Assembly (NCBI RefSeq): GCF_001968815.1
Contig: NZ_MIEQ01000027.1
Coordinates: 372,001-436,000, forward strand
Direction of reading: 5' to 3'
Origin: Motiliproteus sp. MSK22-1
GTDB lineage: Bacteria; Pseudomonadota; Gammaproteobacteria; Pseudomonadales; Balneatricaceae
DNA length: 64,000 bases
The notes under the pieces were generated by a model. The model was not told where the DNA came from. It did not search any database and saw only the letters and a list, made by a program, of their open reading frames with translations. A program made the position numbers and the translations under genes. Shown piece by piece: positions 56,610 to 64,000 of this stretch (position 1 is its first letter; each line of letters opens with the position of its first letter).

Positions 56610-56918
56610 ATGGATTGGTTTTCTGTTAGAAATGTTTATCATTTTGGAACGACTGAAACTGGCGATAATATTTTTGAAGAACGGGTCGTGTGCTTTAAAG
56701 CTAAAGATTTTTCAGACGCTCATGAAAAAGGAAAGAAGGAATCAGCTACTTATGCACTAGAAAACGGCTTTATCGCTTATGATGAGCAATTGGTTTATAA
56801 ACAAGATGGGGAAGAATTAATAGATTGCTATGAAGTGTGGTCAGAGCTATTTCAATCTCCTTTAGATTTGGATTCTTTCTATAGAGAGCATTATCTAAAG
56901 CATCTATATGTGCCTTGA
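56610..56918 (+). CDS. DUF4288-like small protein, candidate immunity protein
   Basis: A 102-residue acidic cytoplasmic protein without signal peptide. WFSVRNVYHFG, then NIFEERVVCFKAKDFSDAHEKG, and the closing YEVWSEL fit the DUF4288 pattern. The ATG at 56610 has AGGAG five bases upstream; the GTG at 56604 overlaps that site. It begins 74 bases after the RHS gene in the same direction, the normal place for an immunity gene. The role is inferred only from that position. It could also be an unrelated orphan. Confidence 0.65.
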   Translation: MDWFSVRNVYHFGTTETGDNIFEERVVCFKAKDFSDAHEKGKKESATYALENGFIAYDEQLVYKQDGEELIDCYEVWSELFQSPLDLDSFYREHYLKHLYVP

Positions 56919-56967
56919 AAAACTAACAAACTGGTGGGGTCAAAAAAAATAGTGCCAGTTAGCGAAC

Positions 56968-56988
56968 CAATGAGGTCAGACCCCATTA
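56968..56988. repeat. REP palindrome (imperfect)
   Basis: CAATGAGGTCAGACCCCATT, the copy in the first 135-bp unit; one base in the left arm breaks the perfect palindrome. A further degenerate piece (GGTGGGGTCAAAA) lies at about 56933. Confidence 0.8.
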
Positions 56989-57027
56989 AAAAAGAATTAA
57001 ATGGATAAATAAGGAGGCCATAAGGAC

Positions 57028-57135
57028 ATGGCGAGATTAAAAAGGTTGGTGTTACCGGGACAGCCGCATCATGTGATTATTCGTGGAAATAATCGGCAGA
57101 ACCAATGGGGTCAGACCCCATTGAAAAAGGATTAA
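57028..57135 (+). pseudogene. Truncated RAYT 5' copy
   Basis: Starts like the downstream transposase (MARLKRLVLPGQPHHVI) with the same AAGGAGG site. After 24 codons it reads into the REP palindrome of the next unit and stops at TAA 57133-57135, giving 35 codons. It is a by-product of the tandem duplication. The peptide lacks all catalytic residues and is unlikely to be functional, but its intact ribosome site means it is probably translated. Confidence 0.85.
57103..57123. repeat. Perfect REP palindrome
   Basis: AATGGGGTCAGACCCCATT flanked by C and G: 10-base arms around one central A. It lies 40 bases before the RAYT start, inside the duplicated unit. Confidence 0.88.
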
Positions 57136-57162
57136 AGGGATAAATAAGGAGGCCATAAGGAC

Positions 57163-57846
57163 ATGGCGAGATTAAAAAGATTAGTGTTACCGGGACAGCC
57201 GCATCATGTGATTGTTCGTGGGAATAATCGGCAGGCTGTTTTTATCGCAGATGAGGATTATCGGTTTTATCTGGATAAGTTGATTGAAAGTTGTGAAAAG
57301 CACATGTGTGCCGTTCATTCTTATGTATTGATGACTAATCATGTCCATTTATTGGTAACGCCAAAGAAGGAAGACGGTTTAAGTAAATTGATGCAGATGA
57401 TTGGGCGTTTTTACGTGCAATATTTTAATCATTGTTATCGCCGTACTGGTGGTTTATGGGATGGGAGATTTAAATCAGCGCCGGTGGATAGCGAACACTA
57501 TTTATTAACTTGTTATCGGTATATCGAGCTGAATCCGGTCCGAGCTGGAATGGTGGATCATCCGGCAGAATATCCTTGGTCTAGTTATAGGGCCAATGGG
57601 TTGGGTGCGGAAGATAAGGTTGTTGGTGCACATCCTATTTATCAGCAATTGGGTGGTGATTCACAGCAACGACAACGTGTATATCGGGCGTTATTTGATA
57701 GCTGTATTGATCCAAAGGATGAATTGGAGATTCGCTTTAATACCAATAAATCCTGGGCGATTGGCGACGACCGGTTTAAAGAACAGATTGAGCAAGCAAC
57801 AGCGCGAGCAGCGTCACCTCGACCAAGGGGTGGTGGCTCTCGTTAA
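57163..57846 (+). CDS. REP-associated tyrosine transposase (RAYT)
   Basis: A 227-residue HUH/Y1-type nuclease of the IS200-like RAYT group, which cuts and processes REP palindromes as single strands. It opens with MARLKRLVLPGQPHHVIVRG. The metal-binding HUH pair is in MTNHVHLLVTP. The Tyr-containing helix MIGRFYVQYFNHCYRRTGGLWDG-type block and RYIELNPVRAGMV follow. It is flanked on both sides by REP elements with the same core, and no terminal inverted repeats of a classical IS are seen. This is therefore a domesticated REP/RAYT unit. AAGGAGG lies ten bases before the ATG. Confidence 0.94.
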   Translation: MARLKRLVLPGQPHHVIVRGNNRQAVFIADEDYRFYLDKLIESCEKHMCAVHSYVLMTNHVHLLVTPKKEDGLSKLMQMIGRFYVQYFNHCYRRTGGLWDGRFKSAPVDSEHYLLTCYRYIELNPVRAGMVDHPAEYPWSSYRANGLGAEDKVVGAHPIYQQLGGDSQQRQRVYRALFDSCIDPKDELEIRFNTNKSWAIGDDRFKEQIEQATARAASPRPRGGGSR

Positions 57847-57920
57847 AATGGGGTCAGACCCTATTAGGTAACTAGGCGTGTGCTGCAACTGATGAGTTGG
57901 TAATAGGGTCTGACCCCATT
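57847..57920. repeat. Paired inverted REP elements (BIME-like)
   Basis: AATGGGGTCAGACCCTATTA (57847-57866) and its exact reverse complement (57901-57920) enclose a 34-base spacer. They start at the RAYT stop codon, and this pair could also end the RAYT transcript. Confidence 0.88.
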
Positions 57921-57972
57921 CCAGCCGTCGTTCCAGCCAACATTTTTGGGTCATTGGGGAGTAAGGGTCAAG

Positions 57973-60900
57973 ATGGGATATCAACGACTTCGGCAGGGAG
58001 TAATGGCGATCTGTCTGGTGTGGCTGAGTGCAACGGTCTATGCCGCTGAGCAGTTGTGTGCGGACGTAAAAATTGAGATCCTGCAGGAGCTGACTCTTGA
58101 GCGCCAGGGCTTTGAAGCGTCCATGCGGATCACCAATAGCCTGGATAGTTTTTCGCTGGAAGATATCTCAGTCACCGTTTCTTTTGTTGACGCAGAAGGT
58201 AATACGGTGATTGCCAGTTCCGATCCCAATGCCAGCAGCGCAGCCTTCTTTATTGATGTGGACGATTCACAAGGAGTTGATTCGTTGCAGACGGGCACTA
58301 AAGGTGCTGTGACCCATGCCACAATTCCTCCCAAGTCCGTCGGGGTTCTACGCTGGTTGATTATCCCTACCGGTGAAGCAGCTGGACAGACTGCCGATGG
58401 TACGCTCTATTATGTGGGAGCGACGCTGAATTACCGTTATGGCGGTAAGCAAGAGACCGTGCAAGTCGCTCCTGACTCCATTATTGTTAAGCCCCAACCC
58501 CTGCTAACACTTGACTACTTTCTGACACAAGAAGTTATTGCGGACGATGCGTTTACCTCTGAAATTGAAGCGCCAGAACCTTATACCCTGGGTTTGAGGA
58601 TTACCAACACCGGTTACGGCAGTGCCGCCAATGTACAGATCGATTCTGCCCAGCCCAAAATCATAGATAATGAGGAGCAACTGGCGGTGGATTTCCGCAT
58701 CCTCGGTAGCTACCTGAACGGCAACCCTGCATCAGCCAGTTTACTGATTAATTTTGGTTCCATTGATTCTCAGCAAGCCAGCGTCGGACGTTGGATTATG
58801 GAGTCTAGCCTGTCCGGTGAATTTAAGGACTTCGACGCTGACTTTACCCACGCTAATGAGCTGGGAGGTGCGTTAACTTCTTTACTTAATGATCCCAATG
58901 GCTACTTGCTAATTAAAGACGTCCGGGTGGATCTGTCCGGGCGGGATTTCGTCAATGACTTCTTAGCTTATGATCAAGCGGACAATATTTATGTTTTTGA
59001 GTCCCAACGCACTAATCTCAATGGTGCGTACTGTCAGGACTGTATCGCAGTATCTACCCCGCCAGCAACTCTTGGAGAGGAATCTTCTGGAAGCCGCAGC
59101 CTTAGTTTTACTGCTGAACCTGGACTGAATTATGTCAAGGTTGCTGATCCTTACGAGGGTACTAAAGTCCTGTCTCGTGCGGTTCGCTCTGACAATAAGA
59201 CACTTCTGGAATCTAACGCCTGGCTGTCCAAAAGTCGTAATGAAGACAATGTGACTTTCGACTATTTTATCAATTTGTTTGATACCAACAGCACCGGCAG
59301 TTATACCCTCAGTTTTGGGGGGATTTCGGAGACTCCCCAAGCGCCGGTGATGCAACCAATTAGTGATCGCAGTGTCTTCGAAGGTGGACAGTTAGGGTTC
59401 TTATTGCAATCTTCTGATCCTAATGGCACTACACCTGCGTTGCGGGTTGATTTACTTCCCGCAGGCGCGACTTTTACCGATCAGGGGACCGGAACCGGGG
59501 TCTTTAATTGGTTCCCACAGGTCGGTCAATCAGGTACCTATAAAGTCACGTTTATCGCCAGTGATGGGAGCCTTGAAACGTCTATGGACGTGACTATCCG
59601 TATTAATTCCAATGAGGATAAGGATGGGGATGGTTTAAGAGATACCTGGGAACAGCAGTATTTTGGCAATCTGGACCGAGATGGCACCGGTGATCATGAT
59701 GCTGATGGTCTGAGTGATCGAGAGGAGTTTGAAGGTGATACCGACCCGACAACAGCTGAAGTTGTTCCGGGACCACCTGAAATCAGTAGTCCTATTTACG
59801 ATGCAGAAGTTTTAGAAGGCAGCAGTGCACCATTGTTACCTACATTAACCGTTGAAAATGGTCCTCACAGTGACTCCATGGAGGTTCAATATCGCTTTGA
59901 GGTCTATGATGATGAGTCCCTAAGCACACTTGTTGCATCTGCGGTATTGGCTGAAGGCGGACTCTCTACCCAGTGGAGCATTCTGGATACGGATTTGACT
60001 CCTGAACAGCAACTTGAAGATAACCGGCTTTACTACTGGCGTGCTCGTGCAGAAACGACGGGCAGCTCTCCCGAGGCCAGCGCCTGGGTAACGAGCCGTT
60101 TTTTTATTAACAGTGCCAACGATATTCCTTCCAATCCGCAGATTAGCCAGCCAGCAGAGGGTACGCTGGTGGTGACATTACGTCCCGAGCTGAGGGTAAC
60201 AAATGCTACAGATATTGATCGCGATACACTGACGTACGGTTTTGATTTGTATCGCAGTAATGATACAGACAGTGCGGTTTATACTATTGCCGGATTGATG
60301 GAGGGTAACGATGGGGAAACGCGCTGGCAAATCCCTGCCGATCTTCAAGATGGCAAAAGCTACCGTTGGAGTGCTTGGGCAGAGGATGAGCATGGGGAGC
60401 GAGTTGGAACTGCTGAATCCACTTTTGCTGTCAGTACTCTGAATAACGCGCCAGACTCACCTATCGTCTCAGCCCCAGCCGATCAGCAGCAGCTGATTGT
60501 ATTGGATAGTGAGAATGGTACGGTTTTGAGTGTCGATAACGCCAACAATAGCGAACACCCTCGTTGGTTGTCTCTACGATACTTTTTTGAACTGGATCAG
60601 GTGAATACCTTCGATAGCACGTCTTTGATTGTATCGTCACCGTTATCTGAAGGTGATACTGGACTGACTGAATGGGCGGTTACTGATCTGGCTGAGAATA
60701 CGGAGTACTTCTGGCGGGTAAAAATTAGTGATGGTGAAGTCGAAAGTCCTTGGATACAGGCTTCCTTCTTCGTTAACACCGTAAATGATGCCCCTACAAT
60801 ACCGACTGCGATTAATCCTGGTATGGATGCAGTGGTTCTTACCTTGCGGCCATCGTTTGAAGTATCACCTGCGACTGATCCTGATTCAGTTGCTGAGAGT

Positions 60901-63900
60901 ATTCAATATCAGTTTGAACTTTATGCTGATAACTCCCTGTCTGAAGAATCTACCGACCCCTTGAGTGATAGCATCGCCAGTAGTCAAGGGACGGAGTTGG
61001 TCTGGAATCTGGATTTTGATCTGGATGATAACCATGACTATTATTGGCGTTTCCGGGCCATTGATGATTCGGGTGCCAGCAGTGACTGGAGTGAATTACA
61101 TCACTTTCGGGTGAATGAAAACGGCCGTGATGACCCGCCGACGCTTAGCTTCGTTTTGCCGAACCAACCAATTGTTGTTGAAAGTCCTGAAGTCATTATT
61201 CAGTGGATTGACAGTGACCCTGACAGTGATGCCAGTATCGATCTGTATTACAGCGGAGATAACATCAGTCGAACTCTGATTGTTGAAGGGCTGAGTGAAG
61301 ATCTGGATGGAGACGGTGATCAGTATCTTTGGAATGCAGCTGCTCTGGATGAGGGAACTTACCGTATTAGCGCTGATATTCGTGACGAAGAAACCTTGGT
61401 CGCGGTAGATGCCTGTTGCGATATCCAGGTTCCCACTCGGGACAAGAGTTTGACCATTAGTGCCACAACGGCTTTGGAAACCAGTGAAAATGGTACGGAT
61501 TGGGTCGAGATTAAAGTCAGCCTTGATCACCCTCTTCAGACTGGTTCCAGCTTAACGCTGAATTACGATCTGAATGATCATGGGGAAGGCCAGCTGGTGG
61601 AGCCTGGAATGCTGTATTTCACTGCTGATAATTGGGATCAACCCCAATTTATTCACATTAAGGGCGCTGATGACTGTGAGATCGACGGTGATCAGGAATA
61701 TGATTTGGTGTTCCAGCCGGTGGTTAGTGATGACGAAGCCTACAACGGTGACCTCCCAACAGGACTGACGTTGGTTAACCTGGATAATGAACTATTGGAA
61801 CAAACCCTGTTTATCTGCGGTTACCAGTTGCTGGCACAGACACCTGTGCCAGATACGGAGTTGCAGGATTATAGCTATCGGGTGCAACTAACCAACAAAG
61901 CACAATCTTTGGAAGACGCCAGTGCCTCTTTGAGTGTTCTTGACTCCAACATCCAAGGTGCGCAATTGCAGCTTATCAGTGGTGGTAGTGTTAATTTTGG
62001 CACAGTTATGTCAGGTATGACCGTTAATGGCCAGGGGACAATCGTTCTGCGTTACCCTGCTGGGCAGGCTCTAGAAACGGGCCGGTTGGATTGGAGCATT
62101 ATGCCAGGTGCTGATCTGGTCGTGCTTGAAGGTACCGAAGGTAATAATACTTTACATGGTGGTGATGGGGCCGATGTGATGAACGGCCACGGAGGTGACG
62201 ATGTTCTTTACGGAGGCAATGGTAACGATACCCTGATTGGTGGTTCCGGTAGTGACCGTCTGTTTGGTGAATCCGGTGACGACACCATTATTATCAATGG
62301 TGATGATCCTTATGCAGACCAAGTCTACGGCGGTAGTGGGTTTGATGTGATTGAAGGTGGAAACGGTGATGATGCTATTCGGTTAGCGACGATCAATAGC
62401 GTTGAAAAAATTGATGGTCAAAGTGGCTTGAATATCATTTACGGTACTAACAACAATGACTATTTCGACTTTTCTGCCACTGAATTGGTCAACATCGAAT
62501 ATATCGATGCTCTGGCGGGTAATGACACTCTCTATGGTAGTGCTGGAAACGATACCCTTATTGGCAACGCTGGCAATGATTCCCTGTATGGCAATGAGGG
62601 CGATGATGAGTTTGTGATTATTGGCAGCGATATCGGTTCAGATCAGGTTAATGGCGGTGAAGGTATTGACCGGATTTCAGGTAGCGATGGCGATGATTGG
62701 TTCCGTATTTTTTACTTCAGCGGCGATTACCGGGTGGAAATTATCGATGGATTGGGCGGAATAAATCGTATCGAAGGTACGAACAATAGCAACACTCTGG
62801 ACTTCAGCGAAACTGAACTGATTAATATTGAGCGTATTGATGGAATGGCCGGTAATGATAACTTGATCGGTTCTCCAGGGGATGATGTGATTTACGGTGG
62901 TGAAGGACAAGATTTTCTGTTTGGTTCCGAAGGGGATGATCAGTTTATATTGAGTTCCGCCGATACTGACTTTGATCGCTATAACGGAGGGGAAGGTAAC
63001 GATCAACTGCTGGGAACCGTAATGGATGATAATTTTCGGATCAGCTATTTCAACGCAGACTACAGTGTTGAAAAAATTGATGGTGGGGCGGGAATCAACC
63101 GAATTACGGGTACTGGCGAGAATACCCTCTTTGATTTCCGAAACACCACCCTGATTAGTATTGCTTTGATTGATGGTGGTCAGGGTAATGATACCTTGTA
63201 CGGCAGTGTTGGACCGGATGTGATGCAAGGTGGAGAAGGATCTGACCATTTATTTGGTGAAGGCGGCGATGACCGTTTTCTGGTGACTTCCGGGGATACT
63301 GGCTATAACCGCTACAGTGGTGGTGATGGTTTTGATCGACTGATGGGAACAGCTGGGGATGATGACTTTCAAATCAGCCGCTTCGCTGCTGAATACGTTG
63401 TTGAGCAGATTGATGGAGGTGAAGGTAACAACCGCATATTGGGTGGTAGTGGTTATAATTTCCTTGATTTCAGCGGTACTGAATTAATAGGGATTGCCTT
63501 GATTGATGGTGAGACGGGTAACGATACCATTTATGGGAGCCAAGGTAATGACGTTATTCGGGGCGGGGAGGGTAATGATTACCTGCTTGGTAATGGCGGT
63601 GATGATCGCTTTATTATCACTCCAGGAGAGACAGGATATGATCAATACAACGGTGGTGATGGTTTTGATAGGCTGATAGGTACCGCTAATGATGATGATT
63701 TTCAGATTCGTTACTTTAAATATGAAAAATTTGTTGAGCAGATTGATGGAGGAGCTGGCAACAATCGAATTCTAGGTAACGGTGGCATTAACTATCTGGA
63801 CTTTCGCAACACTGAATTGATCAATATTGCTCTGATTGACAGTGGTAAAGGGAATGACCGGGTGGTTGGCAGTGCAGCTGCGGATGTGATCATTGGAGGG

Positions 63901-64000
63901 ATTGGCAGCGATCTTATTTTCGGAGATGGTGGCGATGATCTCTTCCTCTTTTCCGAAGGGGATACTGGCTATGATTTATATGATGGTGGAGATGGGGTTG
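57973..64000 (+). CDS. Large exported RTX/Calx-beta multidomain protein (3' truncated)
   Basis: An open frame of at least 2009 codons running off the right edge. The signal peptide ends near TVYAAEQ. CARDB-like beta domains (about 25-200) are followed by a region ending in a cadherin/He_PIG-like unit (about 455-545; GTGTGVFNWFPQVGQSGTYKV). A thrombospondin-3-like calcium stretch (about 550-600; DKDGDGLRDTWEQQYFG then DADGLSDREEF) is next. Several Fn3-like units follow (about 600-1050), then a Calx-beta-like domain (about 1155-1280). From about residue 1380 there are RTX calcium-binding repeats. AAGG lies six bases before the ATG. It follows the REP pair and is probably a separate transcript. 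Surface adhesin or secreted structural protein is inferred; Sec signal plus RTX together is uncommon. Confidence 0.88.
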   Translation, partial: MGYQRLRQGVMAICLVWLSATVYAAEQLCADVKIEILQELTLERQGFEASMRITNSLDSFSLEDISVTVSFVDAEGNTVIASSDPNASSAAFFIDVDDSQGVDSLQTGTKGAVTHATIPPKSVGVLRWLIIPTGEAAGQTADGTLYYVGATLNYRYGGKQETVQVAPDSIIVKPQPLLTLDYFLTQEVIADDAFTSEIEAPEPYTLGLRITNTGYGSAANVQIDSAQPKIIDNEEQLAVDFRILGSYLNGNPASASLLINFGSIDSQQASVGRWIMESSLSGEFKDFDADFTHANELGGALTSLLNDPNGYLLIKDVRVDLSGRDFVNDFLAYDQADNIYVFESQRTNLNGAYCQDCIAVSTPPATLGEESSGSRSLSFTAEPGLNYVKVADPYEGTKVLSRAVRSDNKTLLESNAWLSKSRNEDNVTFDYFINLFDTNSTGSYTLSFGGISETPQAPVMQPISDRSVFEGGQLGFLLQSSDPNGTTPALRVDLLPAGATFTDQGTGTGVFNWFPQVGQSGTYKVTFIASDGSLETSMDVTIRINSNEDKDGDGLRDTWEQQYFGNLDRDGTGDHDADGLSDREEFEGDTDPTTAEVVPGPPEISSPIYDAEVLEGSSAPLLPTLTVENGPHSDSMEVQYRFEVYDDESLSTLVASAVLAEGGLSTQWSILDTDLTPEQQLEDNRLYYWRARAETTGSSPEASAWVTSRFFINSANDIPSNPQISQPAEGTLVVTLRPELRVTNATDIDRDTLTYGFDLYRSNDTDSAVYTIAGLMEGNDGETRWQIPADLQDGKSYRWSAWAEDEHGERVGTAESTFAVSTLNNAPDSPIVSAPADQQQLIVLDSENGTVLSVDNANNSEHPRWLSLRYFFELDQVNTFDSTSLIVSSPLSEGDTGLTEWAVTDLAENTEYFWRVKISDGEVESPWIQASFFVNTVNDAPTIPTAINPGMDAVVLTLRPSFEVSPATDPDSVAESIQYQFELYADNSLSEESTDPLSDSIASSQGTELVWNLDFDLDDNHDYYWRFRAIDDSGASSDWSELHHFRVNENGRDDPPTLSFVLPNQPIVVESPEVIIQWIDSDPDSDASIDLYYSGDNISRTLIVEGLSEDLDGDGDQYLWNAAALDEGTYRISADIRDEETLVAVDACCDIQVPTRDKSLTISATTALETSENGTDWVEIKVSLDHPLQTGSSLTLNYDLNDHGEGQLVEPGMLYFTADNWDQPQFIHIKGADDCEIDGDQEYDLVFQPVVSDDEAYNGDLPTGLTLVNLDNELLEQTLFICGYQLLAQTPVPDTELQDYSYRVQLTNKAQSLEDASASLSVLDSNIQGAQLQLISGGSVNFGTVMSGMTVNGQGTIVLRYPAGQALETGRLDWSIMPGADLVVLEGTEGNNTLHGGDGADVMNGHGGDDVLYGGNGNDTLIGGSGSDRLFGESGDDTIIINGDDPYADQVYGGSGFDVIEGGNGDDAIRLATINSVEKIDGQSGLNIIYGTNNNDYFDFSATELVNIEYIDALAGNDTLYGSAGNDTLIGNAGNDSLYGNEGDDEFVIIGSDIGSDQVNGGEGIDRISGSDGDDWFRIFYFSGDYRVEIIDGLGGINRIEGTNNSNTLDFSETELINIERIDGMAGNDNLIGSPGDDVIYGGEGQDFLFGSEGDDQFILSSADTDFDRYNGGEGNDQLLGTVMDDNFRISYFNADYSVEKIDGGAGINRITGTGENTLFDFRNTTLISIALIDGGQGNDTLYGSVGPDVMQGGEGSDHLFGEGGDDRFLVTSGDTGYNRYSGGDGFDRLMGTAGDDDFQISRFAAEYVVEQIDGGEGNNRILGGSGYNFLDFSGTELIGIALIDGETGNDTIYGSQGNDVIRGGEGNDYLLGNGGDDRFIITPGETGYDQYNGGDGFDRLIGTANDDDFQIRYFKYEKFVEQIDGGAGNNRILGNGGINYLDFRNTELINIALIDSGKGNDRVVGSAAADVIIGGIGSDLIFGDGGDDLFLFSEGDTGYDLYDGGDGV
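62278..64000 (+). repeat. RTX modules with 111-codon period
   Basis: The GDD-F opening of each module is at 62278, 62602, 62935, 63268, 63601 and 63934. The last five are spaced exactly 333 bases apart; the first interval is 324. Each module holds a few GG-G-D nonapeptides, then a nearly invariant VEQIDGG-GNNRI-G and LDFRNTELINIALIDGG segment. The repeats continue past the window. Confidence 0.92.

Larger units (their letters stand above)
56965..57234 (+). repeat. 135-bp tandem duplication at RAYT 5' end
   Basis: Two copies (56965-57099 and 57100-57234) of a unit that includes a REP palindrome, the AAGGAGG ribosome site and the first 24 codons of the RAYT gene. The copies differ at only a few bases, for example TGAGGTC against TGGGGTC in the palindrome. 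Confidence 0.95.

Noticed and set aside
56965-57920. RAYT region considered as a complete insertion sequence
   Set aside because: No terminal inverted repeats or target duplications; flanking palindromes match the REP/RAYT arrangement instead.
62677-63249. 190-codon minus-strand frame
   Set aside because: Antisense shadow of the RTX repeats; the plus frame is open throughout and shows clear calcium-binding motifs.

Overview
The window is a bacterial chromosome segment, most likely from a marine-type gammaproteobacterium (Oceanospirillales/Pseudomonadales-like). This rests on the bioBFHCD gene order, a Rhizobium/Pseudomonas-type glycerol ABC operon under a sigma-54 activator, an outer-membrane porin, Sec signal peptides and a REP/RAYT element. 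The genus cannot be fixed from the sequence. No tRNA, rRNA or CRISPR array was seen.

Layout. (1) 1-4714: biotin synthesis, bioB (5' end cut by the window), bioF, bioH, bioC, bioD, tightly packed or overlapping. (2) 4823-6201: an unknown 96-residue protein, a terminator, and a SprA-related HEAAH putative metalloprotease. (3) 6300-18742: a probable three-carbon alcohol/polyol module. An AcoR-like sigma-54 activator is divergent from a six-gene ABC operon (glpSTPQUV-like). The gap between them holds an array of TGTTCA hexamers and a well-formed -24/-12 promoter. The operon is followed by a chemoreceptor and an iron-type alcohol dehydrogenase, so sensing, uptake and first oxidation may be linked. 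(4) 19398-27496: porin, LysR regulator, threonine deaminase ilvA with its own promoter, Ile-rich leader peptide and attenuator, a lysine-catabolic aldehyde dehydrogenase (amaB-type) with a divergent LysR gene, and a DUF1287 protein. (5) 27594-30245: a DUF4214/RTX secreted protein on the minus strand.

(6) 30922-56918 is the most unusual part. A secreted or anchored protein with two rhodanese-like folds that seem to lack the active-site cysteine overlaps an anchored transglutaminase-like protein with a Cys/His/Asp triad. Next come a 6473-residue Sec-exported giant built of LamG, SbsA-like and Fn3-like modules, a Sec-exported RHS/YD-repeat protein with a short Lys/Gly- and Cys-rich tip, and a small DUF4288-like protein in the usual immunity-gene position. 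I infer a cell-surface adhesion or polymorphic-toxin locus with its own processing factors. The giant gene holds long near-identical internal duplications and appears to be evolving by recombination.

(7) 52232-57920: a family of REP palindromes (core GGGGTCAGACCCC) surrounds a RAYT (REP-associated tyrosine transposase). A 135-bp tandem duplication has left a truncated second copy of the RAYT 5' end. (8) 57973 to the window end: another large exported protein, open at the right edge, with Ig/cadherin-like, thrombospondin-3-like and Calx-beta-like regions, ending in RTX modules of exact 111-residue period.
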